Below, piece by piece: positions 40,518-49,349 of a DNA stretch of 64,000 nt. Origin of the DNA: Microbispora sp. ZYX-F-249 (GTDB lineage: Bacteria > Actinomycetota > Actinomycetes > Streptosporangiales > Streptosporangiaceae). Below the pieces are notes generated by a model. The model was not told the origin of the DNA, did not search any database, and saw only the letters and a list, made by a program, of their open reading frames with translations. The translations under genes were made by a program, and so were the position numbers. Position 1 is the first letter of the stretch; each line of letters starts with the position of its first letter. The stretch lies in assembly GCF_039649665.1 (NCBI RefSeq), contig NZ_JBDJAW010000012.1:124001-188000 (forward strand), read 5' to 3'.

Positions 40518-42773
40518 TCAGGGCACGCGGAGGCGGTGGGTCAGCCCCGTGTGGCGGCGGCCCGCCCCCCGCGTGCGCACCGCCTGGCCGAGCGCCCGCC
40601 GCGACCCGACGACGACCACGAGCTTCTTGGCCCGGGTGATGGCGGTGTAGAGCAGGTTGCGCTGCAGCATCATCCAGGCGCTGGTGGCCAGCGGGATGAC
40701 CACCGCCGGATACTCGCTGCCCTGGGAGCGGTGGATGCTGACCGCGTAGGCGTGGGCGAGTTCGTCGAGCTCGTCGAAGGAGTAGTCGACGTTCTCGTCC
40801 TCGTCGGTCAGCACGGTCAGCTTGCTCTCCTCGGGGGTGATGGCGGTGACCACGCCGACCGTGCCGTTGAACACCCCCGCCGCGCCCTTGTCGTAGTTGT
40901 TGCGCAGCTGGGTGACCTTGTCGCCGACGCGGAAGACCCGCCCGCCGTACCGGCGCTCGGGCATGCCCTCGCGGGCGGGGGTCAGCGCCTCCTGCAGGGC
41001 GATGTTGAGCGCTCCCGCGCCGGCCGCGCCGCGGTGCATGGGCGCGAGCACCTGTACGTCCCTGCGCGGGTTGAGGCCGAACTTCCTCGGAATGCGCCGG
41101 GCCACCACGTCCACCGTCAGCGCGGCGATCTCCTCGGGTTCCTCGCAGGGGAACAGGAAGAAGTCGGGGAACTCGCGGACCAGCGGCTGCTGCCCGGTGT
41201 TGACGCGGTGGGCGTTGACGACCACGCCGGACTCCTGGGCCTGCCGGAAGATCTGCGTCAGGCGCACCCGGGGGATGGCGGGGGCGGCCAGCAGGTCGCG
41301 CAGCACCTCTCCGGCGCCGACCGAGGGAAGCTGGTCGACGTCGCCGACGAACAGCAGGTGCGCTCCCGGGGCGACGGCCTTGGCGAGCTTGTTGGCCAGC
41401 AGCAGGTCGAGCATGGACGCCTCGTCCACCACGACCAGGTCGGCGTCGAGGGGGTTGTCGCGGTCGAAGGTGGCGTCCCCGCCGGGGCGCAGCTGGAGCA
41501 GCCGGTGCACGGTGGTCGCCTCGTGCCCGGTCAGCTCCGCCAGCCGCTTGGCCGCACGGCCGGTCGGGGCGGCCAGGATGACCTTGGCCCGCTTCGCGCG
41601 GGCGAGGGTCACCACCGAGCGCACGGTGAAGCTCTTGCCGCAGCCGGGGCCGCCGGTCAGCACCGCGACCTTCTCGGTCAGCGCGAGCCGTACGGCCTGG
41701 GCCTGCTCGGGCGCGAGGTCGGCGCCGGTCCGGCCGCGCAGCCAGTCGAGGGCGGCCGGCCAGTCGACGTCCGCGAACACGCCGAGCCGGTCGTGCCCGG
41801 CGGTCAGCAGGGTGCGCAGCGTGCCGGCCAGCGACAGCTCGGCGCGGTGGAAGGGGACGAGGTAGATCGCGGGGACGGTGCTCTCGCCGTCGTCCCCGTT
41901 CTGTTCGCCGTTCCCCCTGGCCGGGATCTCCTCGCGGACCACGCCCTCCTCGGCCACCAGCTCCTCCAGGCAGGCCGTGGTCAGGTCGGCCGGCACCTCG
42001 AGGATCTTCACGGCGTCGGCCACCAGATTGGGCGCGGGCAGGAAGCAGTGGCCGTCGTCGGCGGCCTGGGACAACGTGTAGCGCAGCCCGGCCTTGACCC
42101 GCTCGGGGCTGTCGTGCGGAATGCCCACGGCCTGCGCGATGGTGTCGGCCGTCTTGAAGCCGATGCCCCACACGTCGTCGGCGAGCCGGTAGGGCTCCTT
42201 GCGGACCACGTCGATGGAGTCCTCGCCGTACTGCTTGAAGATGCGCACGGCGATGGAGGTGGACACCCCGACGCCCTGCAGGAAGATCATCACCTCTTTG
42301 ATGATCTTCTGCTCCTCCCAGGCCGCGGCGATCATCTTGGTCCGTTTGGGCCCGAGGCCGGGGACCTCGACCAGCCGCTTCGGCTCCTCCTCGATGACCC
42401 GCAGCGTGTCGGTGCCGAAATGGTCCACGATCCGCTCGGCCATCTTCGGGCCGATGCCTTTGATCAGGCCGGAGCCGAGGTAGCGCTGGATGCCCTGGAT
42501 CGTCGCCGGCAGGACCGTGGTGTACGACCAGACCTCGAACTGCCTGCCGTACTTGGGGTGGGAGCCCCAACGGCCGGTGAGGCGCAGCGACTCCCCCACC
42601 TGCGCCCCGAGCAGGGGCCCGACGACGGTCAGCAGCTCGGTGCCCGACCGTTCGGTGGCGACCCTGGCGATCGTGTAGCCGGTCTCCTCGTTGGCATACG
42701 TGATCCGCTCCAGTACGGCGTCGAGCTGCACGCCGGGCGGCCTGCCCGCGGCGCCTCCGGGAGGATTCGTCAT
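40518..42773 (-). CDS. recD2: RecD2-type SF1B DNA helicase
   Basis: A protein of 751 residues from ATG 42773 (a longer frame reaches 42806). The N-terminal region has an OB-like part and helix-hairpin-helix repeats (LIKGIGPKMAERIVDHFG, VPGLGPKRTKMI, VWGIGFKTADTIAQAVGI) typical of RecD2. Helicase motifs: I LTGGPGCGKSFT, II VVVDEASML, III LLFVGDVDQLPSVGAGEVL, IV-V QIFRQAQES, and VI VSIHRSQGSEYPAVVIP then LLYTAITRAKKLVVVVG. It is a 5'-3' helicase for DNA repair, independent of RecBC in most actinobacteria. It lies downstream of the NmrA-like gene but two strong hairpins separate them. Confidence 0.93.
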   Translation of the reverse strand: MTNPPGGAAGRPPGVQLDAVLERITYANEETGYTIARVATERSGTELLTVVGPLLGAQVGESLRLTGRWGSHPKYGRQFEVWSYTTVLPATIQGIQRYLGSGLIKGIGPKMAERIVDHFGTDTLRVIEEEPKRLVEVPGLGPKRTKMIAAAWEEQKIIKEVMIFLQGVGVSTSIAVRIFKQYGEDSIDVVRKEPYRLADDVWGIGFKTADTIAQAVGIPHDSPERVKAGLRYTLSQAADDGHCFLPAPNLVADAVKILEVPADLTTACLEELVAEEGVVREEIPARGNGEQNGDDGESTVPAIYLVPFHRAELSLAGTLRTLLTAGHDRLGVFADVDWPAALDWLRGRTGADLAPEQAQAVRLALTEKVAVLTGGPGCGKSFTVRSVVTLARAKRAKVILAAPTGRAAKRLAELTGHEATTVHRLLQLRPGGDATFDRDNPLDADLVVVDEASMLDLLLANKLAKAVAPGAHLLFVGDVDQLPSVGAGEVLRDLLAAPAIPRVRLTQIFRQAQESGVVVNAHRVNTGQQPLVREFPDFFLFPCEEPEEIAALTVDVVARRIPRKFGLNPRRDVQVLAPMHRGAAGAGALNIALQEALTPAREGMPERRYGGRVFRVGDKVTQLRNNYDKGAAGVFNGTVGVVTAITPEESKLTVLTDEDENVDYSFDELDELAHAYAVSIHRSQGSEYPAVVIPLATSAWMMLQRNLLYTAITRAKKLVVVVGSRRALGQAVRTRGAGRRHTGLTHRLRVP

Positions 42774-42801
42774 GGGTCGCATTGTCTCCCACCCGGCGGG
42801 G

Positions 42802-42829
42802 CCCACCCGACCGCTACCGGTCGGGTGGG
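42802..42829 (-). terminator. 12-bp perfect hairpin, first of two downstream of the NmrA-like gene
   Basis: CCCACCCGACCG (42802-42813) pairs exactly with 42818-42829 around a CTAC loop. With the hairpin at 42835-42868 it forms a tandem terminator for minus-strand transcription from 43718 toward RecD2. The RecD2 promoter would have to lie within or left of these structures. Confidence 0.7.
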
Positions 42830-42834
42830 GACGG

Positions 42835-42868
42835 GCCGTCCCCGGCCTGCCGGCGGGCCGGGGACGGC
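42835..42868 (-). terminator. 13-bp perfect hairpin, second of two downstream of the NmrA-like gene
   Basis: GCCGTCCCCGGCC (42835-42847) pairs exactly with GGCCGGGGACGGC (42856-42868) around an 8-base loop, 13 bp beyond the end of the NmrA-like gene. No T-run is present, as usual for such GC-rich genomes. Confidence 0.7.
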
Positions 42869-42881
42869 GTTCCCGCGGGTG

Positions 42882-43718
42882 CTACCCGGTGAAGTCCGCG
42901 GCGTGGTCGCGGGCCCAGGTGGCGAAGGTGCGCGGAGCGTGGCCGGTGACCTGCTCGACGACGTCGGTCAGCGGCACGGGGCGGCCGTCGTTGGCCCGCC
43001 AGTAGGCGAGCAGCGCGTCGGCGTACGGACCGGGGATGTAGCCGGCCATCTCCTTCTTCCATTCCCCGGGAGTGACGTGGCCGACGGTGATGGGCCGCCC
43101 GGTGACCTCGGCGAGCCGCTCGATCTGTTGGGTGAACGTGAGGCTCTCCGGGCCGGTCGGATGCAGGCACCGGCCCTGGTGGCGCGGGTCGGTGAGCACG
43201 GTGAAGGCCACCTCGGCGAGGTCCCGTTCGTGGACGGGGTCGGTGTGCGCGCCCGGGTAGGGCAGGCTCACCGGGCTTCCGGCCCTGATGGACCAGGCCC
43301 AGGCGCCCGCGTTGCCGGCGAAGGAGCCGGGGCGCAGGATCGTGGTGGTCAGCGGTGCGGCGAGCAGCGCGGTCTCGACGTCGAGGTGCGACTTGGCCAG
43401 CGGATCGCCGGCCGCGCCGGGGTTCAGCACGGCGGCGGACGACAGCAGGACCACGTGCTCGACGCCGGCCGTGACGGCGGCGTCGGTGAACTCCGCGATG
43501 TGCGAGGCCTCGGCGTACAGGAAGACCTCCCTGACGCCGGCGAGGGCGGCCGGAAAGGTCGCGGGATCGGTGAGGTCGCAGCTGACGGCGGTGACGCCGG
43601 CCGGCGCCCGCAGCCGCCCGGGGTCGCTGGAGGCCACGCGTACGGCGCGTCCGGCCTGAAGCAGCAGGGTCAGCAGGTGGGTGGCGACCGCGCCGCGGCC
43701 TCCGGTGACGAGAATCAT
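42882..43718 (-). CDS. NmrA-like / NAD(P)-binding short-chain protein
   Basis: A protein of 278 residues; ATG 43718 has AGGAG 8 bases upstream and gives the standard start MILVTGGRGAVATHLLTLLL with the G-x-x-G-x-x-x nucleotide-binding loop. Further family features are VRVASSDPGRL, VVLLSSAAVLNPG, TTILRPGSFAGN and YADALLAYW. The catalytic Tyr-x-x-x-Lys of classical SDRs is replaced by SHLDVE-type sequence, as in NmrA/quinone-oxidoreductase-2-like proteins that sense redox state or reduce quinones. It is probably monocistronic, ended by two hairpins. Confidence 0.88.
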   Translation of the reverse strand: MILVTGGRGAVATHLLTLLLQAGRAVRVASSDPGRLRAPAGVTAVSCDLTDPATFPAALAGVREVFLYAEASHIAEFTDAAVTAGVEHVVLLSSAAVLNPGAAGDPLAKSHLDVETALLAAPLTTTILRPGSFAGNAGAWAWSIRAGSPVSLPYPGAHTDPVHERDLAEVAFTVLTDPRHQGRCLHPTGPESLTFTQQIERLAEVTGRPITVGHVTPGEWKKEMAGYIPGPYADALLAYWRANDGRPVPLTDVVEQVTGHAPRTFATWARDHAADFTG

Positions 43719-44140
43719 GGGAATGCTCCTGTGAACGGTACGAATGTAGGTGCGGATGCCTTCCGGGAACGGGGCAGGTTCAGCGGGCGTGGGCTCCACG
43801 GCGCGCGGGCAGCGGGATGCTCATCGCGCATGCGGCGGACGCCGACGGGAAGATCGCCCATGTGGGCGGAGACAGAGGTGAGGACATGGCGGGGCAGACT
43901 CTCCACTGAGAGATCCAGACAGCCTGTACCGAGGCTGTCGTGCCGGCCAGATGTCCCGGCACGCCCGCAAATGAGCGCCGCACCTTACGATCAAGAAGCT
44001 ACCACGGCCGGGGCCGAGACCCGCCACCGAGATCTCCCTTGTGATGTGTCCGCGAACTCCGCGTCGGCGGGGACGCGATTAGGTTTCCGCGCCGCGCCCG
44101 TCTGTACAGGTTGAGAATCGACTCACGGGAGGCCGGCACT
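43719..44140. other. Intergenic region without a convincing gene
   Basis: This 422-bp gap lies between the divergent NmrA-like and DHFR-like genes. Several 60-100-codon frames are open on both strands but none has a family-like sequence, a good ribosome-binding site or a plausible start. A TAGGTT (44081-44086) may be a -10 element for the DHFR-like gene. I see no repeat or RNA structure. Confidence 0.5.
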
Positions 44141-44725
44141 GTGCGGAAACTGATCTTCGGCATGAACGTGACCCTGGACGGCTACATCGCCGCGACCGGC
44201 GACGACATCGGCTGGAGTGGCGGGGACGGACCGGACTCATCGCCGAGCGCCGAGCTGTTCCAGTGGTGGTACGACCAGATGCGGGCGAGCGAACTGTCAC
44301 TGTACGGGCGCAAGCTGTGGGAAACGATGAGCTCCCACTGGCCGACCGGCGACCGGCAGCCCGACGCCACCCCGGCGGAGATCGCGTTCGCGCGCCTCTG
44401 GCGGGACATGCCGAAAGTGGTGTTCTCATCGACGATCGACACGGTCGGCTGGAACACCCGCCTGGTCGCCGGCGACGCGGTCGCCGAGATCGCCCGGCTC
44501 AGGGCCGAGGACGGCGGCCCGATGGACATCGGCGGCGCGACGCTCGCCGGGGCGGCCATGCGGGCCGGGCTGATCGACGAGTACGTGCTGGTCACCGTGC
44601 CGGTCCTGGTGGGCGGCGGCACGCCGTTCTTCACCGCGCTGGACAGCTGGGTGAACCTGAAGCTGGTCGAGACGCGCACATTTCCCGGCGGCGTGGTGCT
44701 GACCCGATACGAGACGAGGCGATGA
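44141..44725 (+). CDS. Dihydrofolate reductase-family protein (RibD C-terminal-like)
   Basis: A protein of 194 residues from GTG 44141, with GGGAGG about 8 bases upstream; TTG 44111 is less likely. It opens with RKLIFGMNVTLDGYIAATGDDIGW, contains LSLYGRKLWETMSSHW and KVVFSSTIDTVGWNTRLV, and closes with DIGGATLAGAAMRAGLIDEYV then VPVLVGGGTPFF. These are the NADPH-binding and core motifs of the RibD_C/DHFR-like superfamily, small reductases with unknown substrates. Its stop is embedded in a strong hairpin at 44720-44752. Confidence 0.88.
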   Translation: MRKLIFGMNVTLDGYIAATGDDIGWSGGDGPDSSPSAELFQWWYDQMRASELSLYGRKLWETMSSHWPTGDRQPDATPAEIAFARLWRDMPKVVFSSTIDTVGWNTRLVAGDAVAEIARLRAEDGGPMDIGGATLAGAAMRAGLIDEYVLVTVPVLVGGGTPFFTALDSWVNLKLVETRTFPGGVVLTRYETRR

Positions 44726-44752
44726 GCACGGGCCGAAGGCCCGTGCTCATCG
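44720..44752. terminator. 15-bp perfect hairpin at the end of the DHFR-like gene
   Basis: CGATGAGCACGGGCC (44720-44734) pairs exactly with 44738-44752 around a 3-base GAA loop; the stem contains the TGA stop (44723-44725). It sits 26 bp from the convergent sigma factor stop and probably acts in both directions. Confidence 0.8.
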
Positions 44753-44778
44753 CTCGTCGACGATGGGGACTTGTCCGA

Positions 44779-45786
44779 TCACAGCGTCGGGGGCAGGCCC
44801 AGCCATGGTTTGCCGGCGGCGTCGAATCCGGTGAGTTCGGCGATCTCGCCGTCGACGATGCGCAGGACCGCGATGGCGAACAAACGGTATTCCGGGTCGT
44901 CGGGGGTGCGGAGATACAGGGCGGCGGCAGGCATGCGGTTGACCGTCGTGGCGACGCCGCGCCAGTCGTCGTGGCCGCGCCGGAAGAGCCCACCGGAGAC
45001 CCAGCCGTCCACCGCGTCCTTGGCCGTGACGGTCACGGTGCCCGGGTCGGGCAGCATCGCGAAGCGCAGGTCGTCGCGCAGCAGGGCCGTCAGCCCGTCG
45101 AGGTCGTTGCGCTCATGGGCGTTCATATACGACTTCACCACGCCGCGCTCGTCATCCGACAGCTCGTGTGTGGTGGGGCTCCGCCAGTCGAGGCGGCGGC
45201 CGGGCAGCTGCTCGCGCATCGTCACGCGCGCCCGCTGCAGTGCGCTGGTCGCCGAGGCGACGGTCAGCTCGAGGGCGTCGGCGGCCTTCGACGCCGGCCA
45301 CCCGAGGACGTCGCGCATGATGAACACCGCCCGCTGCCGCGGCGGCAGGTGCTGGACGGCGACGATCAACGCCAGCTCGATCGTCTCCCGCGCCACCACC
45401 GATTCCTGCGGGTCCTCCGGGAGCATCCGGTCCGGGTAGGGCTGCAGGTAGTGCACTTGCGAGCCCGCGCCCGGCAGCTCGGCGGGGACGGGTGTCCGGT
45501 CGTCGCGTCTGTCCAGGAAGTCGAGGCAGGCGTTCGTCGCGATCCGGTACAGCCAGGTCCGCAGCGCGGCGTGGCCCTTGAACGACTCCCGTTTGTGCCA
45601 CGCCCGCAGGAACGTCTCCTGCGTCATGTCCTGGGCGTCCTCGTAGTTCGCGAGCATCCGGTAGCAGTGCACCTGCAGCTCACGCCGGTAGCGCTCCGTG
45701 ACGAGCGCGAAGTGCGCCGCGTCGTTCGAGCGGGCCGCCGCGATGAACGCGGCCTCGTCGTCGCCCGGCAATTTGGCGTCGGTCAT
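44779..45786 (-). CDS. ECF sigma factor with C-terminal SnoaL-like domain (SigG-like)
   Basis: A protein of 335 residues. Sigma region 2 spans about 14-85 (FALVTERYRRELQVHCYRML, then YEDAQDMTQETFLRAWHKRESF) and region 4 about 140-195 (LPPRQRAVFIMRDVLGWPASKAADAL, cited in part). Residues about 215-335 form a SnoaL/NTF2-like domain (VVKSYMNAHERNDLDGLTALL, then WLGLPPTL). In such ECF families the fused domain replaces an anti-sigma factor, controlling activity by ligand or conformation. No anti-sigma gene is adjacent, consistent with that. It converges on the DHFR-like gene. Confidence 0.92.
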   Translation of the reverse strand: MTDAKLPGDDEAAFIAAARSNDAAHFALVTERYRRELQVHCYRMLANYEDAQDMTQETFLRAWHKRESFKGHAALRTWLYRIATNACLDFLDRRDDRTPVPAELPGAGSQVHYLQPYPDRMLPEDPQESVVARETIELALIVAVQHLPPRQRAVFIMRDVLGWPASKAADALELTVASATSALQRARVTMREQLPGRRLDWRSPTTHELSDDERGVVKSYMNAHERNDLDGLTALLRDDLRFAMLPDPGTVTVTAKDAVDGWVSGGLFRRGHDDWRGVATTVNRMPAAALYLRTPDDPEYRLFAIAVLRIVDGEIAELTGFDAAGKPWLGLPPTL

Positions 45787-45934
45787 GGTCGTCGATCCTT
45801 CCGCTGGTGGCGAGGGGCTACCAGAACTGACGACGTGGCGGAGGATTTCTGAGCGGTGAAGCCGCTGACACCGGACCGCCGCAACTCACGCGCCTGCGCC
45901 GGCTCGCCCGCCGATACACCCGCGCGACCAACCG

Positions 45935-46525
45935 CTAGCGGGGCAGGCGCAGTCCTGCGATGAGGATCCCGGCCAGCCGGCGCGCGTCGTAGCGGGGATC
46001 ACTGTCCGCGCCGATGCAGAGGTTCCCGACGCCGCGCATGAGTTCGATGGCCTCGATGTCGGAGCGGATCTCGCCGGCGGCGGCCGCGGCGTCGAGCAAC
46101 CCGGCGCACACGGGCACGAGCCGGTCGAGGAAGTAGGCGTGCAGCGTCTCGAAGCCCGCGCTGTCGGAGCGCAGCACGGCGGCCAGGCCGTGCTTGGTGA
46201 CCAGGAAGTCGACGAAGAGGTCGATCCATCGCCCGAGCGCGGCGTACGGGGTCTCGGCGGCCGTCAGCAGGGCGGGCCCGGCCTCGGCGCACGCCTCGAC
46301 CTGGTGCCGGTAGACGGCGATGATGAGGTCCGCCCGCGTCGGGAAGTGGCGGTAGATCGTGGCCGTCCCCACGCCGGCCTTGGCCGCGATGTCACGTACC
46401 GGGGCATCCACGCCCGAGGTCACGAAGACCGCGGCGGCCGCGTCGAGCAGGGCCTTCTCGTTGCGCCGGGCGTCCGCACGCCTGGGCCGGGCCGCAGGCG
46501 CCGCGCCCGGGTCGTTGCCGTTCAT
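45935..46525 (-). CDS. TetR-family repressor of the LLM/hydrolase operon
   Basis: A protein of 196 residues, ATG 46525 with GGAGGG upstream. The helix-turn-helix is RRNEKALLDAAAAVFVTSG, then VRDIAAKAGVGTATIYRHFPTRAD. The C-terminal domain has LGRWIDLFVDFLVTKHGLAAVL and a TetR_C_33-like end. It is divergent from the LLM oxidoreductase operon. The intergenic region carries two copies of one palindrome, close to this gene's start, which favours autoregulation plus repression of the operon. Confidence 0.9.
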   Translation of the reverse strand: MNGNDPGAAPAARPRRADARRNEKALLDAAAAVFVTSGVDAPVRDIAAKAGVGTATIYRHFPTRADLIIAVYRHQVEACAEAGPALLTAAETPYAALGRWIDLFVDFLVTKHGLAAVLRSDSAGFETLHAYFLDRLVPVCAGLLDAAAAAGEIRSDIEAIELMRGVGNLCIGADSDPRYDARRLAGILIAGLRLPR

Positions 46526-46555
46526 CGTCGTTCCCTCCGCCGCCGGGCTTGCTAA

Positions 46556-46597
46556 ACGGGACACTGTTCCGTATCGTCAAACGGGACATCGTCCCGC
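46556..46597. promoter_or_regulatory. Doubled palindromic operator between TetR and LLM operon
   Basis: Two 17-bp palindromes, starting at 46556 (ACGGGACACTGTTCCGT) and 46581 (ACGGGACATCGTCCCGC), share the first half-site ACGGGACA. The first pairs at 7 of 8 positions, the second at 6 of 8. Centres are 25 bp apart, about two and a half helical turns, so two dimers would sit on opposite faces. Confidence 0.7.
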
Positions 46598-46718
46598 TTG
46601 TTCATCCTGCCAGATCAGCGGCCCGGTCACCAAGAGCACGCCGCCATGCTCCGGTCGCGATACGCCGTGCGTGCCCACCTTCTCCCCATGTCGGCGCCGA
46701 AAGGACCAAAAAACTCCG

Positions 46719-47597
46719 ATGCCTACCACCTCCCAACCTCGTTTCGGGATCATGACCGCTCCGCAGCAGGTCGGCTACCACGACGTCCTGCGGGTCTGGC
46801 GCGAGGCCGACACGATCCCCGAGATCGAGCACGCGTGGCTGTTCGATCACCTCATGCCGATCGGCGGCGACCCGGACGGGCCCGCCTACGAAGGCTGGAC
46901 GCTGCTGTCGGCGCTCGCCGCGCAGACCCGCCGGCTGCGCCTCGGCGTGCTCGTGACCAGCAACCGCTTCCGGCCGCCGGCGATGCTGGCCAAGATCGCC
47001 GCGACCGTCGACGCGGTCTCCGGCGGGCGGCTCGACTTCGGCATCGGCGCCGGTTCGCGGCCGAGCCACCCTCTGGCCCGCCGCGAGTACGACGCGCACG
47101 GCCTGCCCTTCCATGACGCCGCCCACGCCGTGGAGAGCCTCGCCGAGGCGTGCGCGGTCATCCGGCGGTTGTGGACCGAGACCGAACCGTTCGACTTCCA
47201 CGGCGCCCACGTCCGGCTCAGCGGGGCGTTCTGCAACCCCAAGCCCGTCCAGCGCCCCCACCCGCCGATCCTCATCGGCGGGCGGTCGAGCCCGACGCTG
47301 CGCGTGGTCGCCGAGCACGCCGACATCTGGAACATCCCCGGCGGCGGCGACATCCACGACGTCGCCGGTCGCAGCGCCCTGCTGGACCGCTACTGCGCGG
47401 AGATCGGCCGCGACCCCGCCTCCATCACCCGCTCGATCCATCTGCCCGTCTCCTACGACCGGCCCGCCGCGACCCGGGACGCGATCGGCGAGGCGCTCGA
47501 CGCCGGATTCCGGCACATCGTCCTCGGACTGCCGGCGCCCTATCCCACCGGCGTCGCGCGGTGGGTCGCCGACGAACTCATCCCCGCGAACAGCTGA
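46719..47597 (+). CDS. LLM-class flavin-dependent oxidoreductase
   Basis: A protein of 292 residues from ATG 46719; AAAGGA is about 13 bases upstream, so initiation is not ideal. It has the luciferase-like TIM-barrel pattern: ARLFD-type start here as HAWLFDHLMPIGG, RLRLGVLVTSNRFRPPAMLAKIAATVD (cited as LGVLVTSNRFRPPAMLAK), SGGRLDFGIGAGSRPSHPL and PPILIGGRSSPTLRVVAEHAD. These enzymes use F420 or FMN. The PILIGG-S/T set is common in F420-dependent members, but the cofactor is not certain. It is co-transcribed with the following hydrolase. Confidence 0.9.
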   Translation: MPTTSQPRFGIMTAPQQVGYHDVLRVWREADTIPEIEHAWLFDHLMPIGGDPDGPAYEGWTLLSALAAQTRRLRLGVLVTSNRFRPPAMLAKIAATVDAVSGGRLDFGIGAGSRPSHPLARREYDAHGLPFHDAAHAVESLAEACAVIRRLWTETEPFDFHGAHVRLSGAFCNPKPVQRPHPPILIGGRSSPTLRVVAEHADIWNIPGGGDIHDVAGRSALLDRYCAEIGRDPASITRSIHLPVSYDRPAATRDAIGEALDAGFRHIVLGLPAPYPTGVARWVADELIPANS

Positions 47598-47608
47598 AGG
47601 ACAATCCT

Positions 47609-48538
47609 GTGAACGAATCGCTCATGACCATCGGCGCGCCCACCCCGGTCGTCTCGGTGAAGCCGGTGGCGCTGCCGGCCCCCGGCCGTGGCCAGGACCT
47701 GCACGTACGGGTGTCCGCCCCCACGACCGGGCACGACCTGCCGGTCGTCGTCTTCTCGCACGGCTTCGGCGAGTCGCTCGACGGTTACGCCCCCCTGGCC
47801 GACTTCTGGACCGCGCACGGCTTCGCGGTGATCCAGCCCACCCACCTCGACTCCAGGACGCTGGACCTTCCCCCCGACGATCCCCGTACGCCGCTCATCT
47901 GGCGGTCGCGGGTCGAGGACCTCAAGCGCGTCCTCGACCGGCTCGACCTTCTGGAAGACGCCGTCCCCGGCCTCGCCGGGCGGCTCGACCACGGCCGCAT
48001 CGCCGTCGCCGGGCACTCCTGGGGCGCGCAGACGGCGAGCATGCTGCTGGGCGCGCGGGTCCTCGACGCCGAGGGCGTGCCGGGAGAGGACCTGTCCGAC
48101 CCTCGCGTCACGGCCGGGGTGCTGCTCGCCGTACCCGGCAGGGGCGGAGCGGACCTGACGCCGTTCGCCGCCGAGCACTTCCCGTTCATGAACCCGGGCT
48201 TCGCGGAGATGACCACCCCGGCTCTCGTGGTCGCGGGCGACAAGGACCAGTCCCTGCTGTCGGTACGCGGACCGGACTGGTTCACCGACGCCTACCACAT
48301 GAGCCCGGCCGGCAAGAGCCTGCTCACCCTGTTCGGAGCCGAACACTCGCTCGGCGGGATCTCCGGATACGCCGTCACGGAGACGACGGACGAGAGCCCC
48401 GAACGCGTCGCCCTGCTGCGGACGGTCACCTGGGCCTACCTCCGCCACGCCCTCGGCATCGAGGACTCCGCGTGGTCGGCGGCGCGCACGGCCCTGGCCG
48501 ACGGCGCCCATCAGCTGGGCCGGCTCGAATCCCGGTGA
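47609..48538 (+). CDS. Alpha/beta hydrolase (chlorophyllase/PET-hydrolase-like)
   Basis: A protein of 309 residues, GTG 47609 with GAAGGA upstream, 11 bp after the LLM stop. LPVVVFSHGFGESLDGYAPL carries the oxyanion region, IAVAGHSWGAQTASMLLGA the nucleophile Ser in G-H-S-W-G, VVAGDKDQS the Asp and LFGAEHSLGGISGY the His. No signal peptide is present, so it acts in the cytoplasm on an ester or lactone. With the LLM enzyme it could form a two-step oxidation-hydrolysis (Baeyer-Villiger-like then lactone opening) route; that is inference. It is controlled with its partner by the TetR at 45935. Confidence 0.88.
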   Translation: MNESLMTIGAPTPVVSVKPVALPAPGRGQDLHVRVSAPTTGHDLPVVVFSHGFGESLDGYAPLADFWTAHGFAVIQPTHLDSRTLDLPPDDPRTPLIWRSRVEDLKRVLDRLDLLEDAVPGLAGRLDHGRIAVAGHSWGAQTASMLLGARVLDAEGVPGEDLSDPRVTAGVLLAVPGRGGADLTPFAAEHFPFMNPGFAEMTTPALVVAGDKDQSLLSVRGPDWFTDAYHMSPAGKSLLTLFGAEHSLGGISGYAVTETTDESPERVALLRTVTWAYLRHALGIEDSAWSAARTALADGAHQLGRLESR

Positions 48539-48587
48539 GCCCCGGCCGACGCGCCCGCGGCCCCTCCGTCCCGAGCGGCCGTCGTGC

Positions 48588-49349
48588 CTACTGACGGCCC
48601 GTAAGCATCGCGAGCGCCTGCGACCGCTGGGCGACCAGATCGGCGTAGGTGCCGTCGCGCTCGGCCCACCGGTGCATCAGCACGCCCTCGACGAGGATCT
48701 CGTGCGGGGTGGGCGTGATCTGGAGCAGGTCCATCACCTCGGTGACGAACGCGGTCAGATCGAGCGCGCGGGGGTTGCGCCGAACCTGCTCCGGCGTGGT
48801 GGCGACCGCCGGGGGGACGAGCTCGGCCACCTCGATGCCCGTGCCGTCCAGTTGCGCGCGCAACGCCTCGGAGTAGGCGTGCACGCCGGCCTTTGAAGCC
48901 GCGTAGGTCGGCATGACCGGGAACGGCAGGAACCCGATACCGGAGGTGACGGTGATGATGGTGCCCGCGCCGCGCCCGACCAGGCGCGGGGTGAACGCGT
49001 CGATGACGCGGATGGTGCCGAGGAGGTTGGTGTCGATCATCTGCTGCGCGGCAGCGAAGTGCGCGGGATCGCGCAGGTCCTCGGGTATCCCGATGCCGGA
49101 CATTGTCACGATCGTGTCGAGGCCCGGGTGGCCACGGAGGATCGAGTCGCGGGCATGATCGACGCTGTCCTGGTCGGTCACGTCGATGGGGACGGCGCCG
49201 AACCCCTCGGCTCGGAGCCGGTCGAGCACGTCGGCTCGCCGGCCGCCGGCGATCACGGAGCTGCCGGCTGCGGCGAAGCGGCGAGCGAGCTCGAGACCGA
49301 TTCCCGAGGTGGCGCCGGTGATGAAGACGGTGCGATCGGTGATGTCCAT
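48588..49349 (-). CDS. SDR-family oxidoreductase (DltE-like)
   Basis: A classical short-chain dehydrogenase of 253 residues with AGGAG before ATG 49349. The cofactor loop is TGATSGIG (11-18), DVTDQDS the adenine-site Asp, and the active-site pair YAASKAG with Ser in TSGIGFLPFPVMPTYAASK. VEVAELVPPAVATT follows the usual P-P-x-V loop. The specific substrate is not evident. It is divergent from the truncated MmyB-type regulator, an arrangement commonly seen for intact MmyB/SDR pairs. Confidence 0.9.
   Translation of the reverse strand: MDITDRTVFITGATSGIGLELARRFAAAGSSVIAGGRRADVLDRLRAEGFGAVPIDVTDQDSVDHARDSILRGHPGLDTIVTMSGIGIPEDLRDPAHFAAAQQMIDTNLLGTIRVIDAFTPRLVGRGAGTIITVTSGIGFLPFPVMPTYAASKAGVHAYSEALRAQLDGTGIEVAELVPPAVATTPEQVRRNPRALDLTAFVTEVMDLLQITPTPHEILVEGVLMHRWAERDGTYADLVAQRSQALAMLTGRQ

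Noticed and set aside
39666-44114. 1482-residue plus-strand open frame
   Set aside because: It crosses the secreted-protein gene in another frame and runs antisense to RecD2 and the NmrA-like gene; its composition is typical of GC-rich shadow frames.
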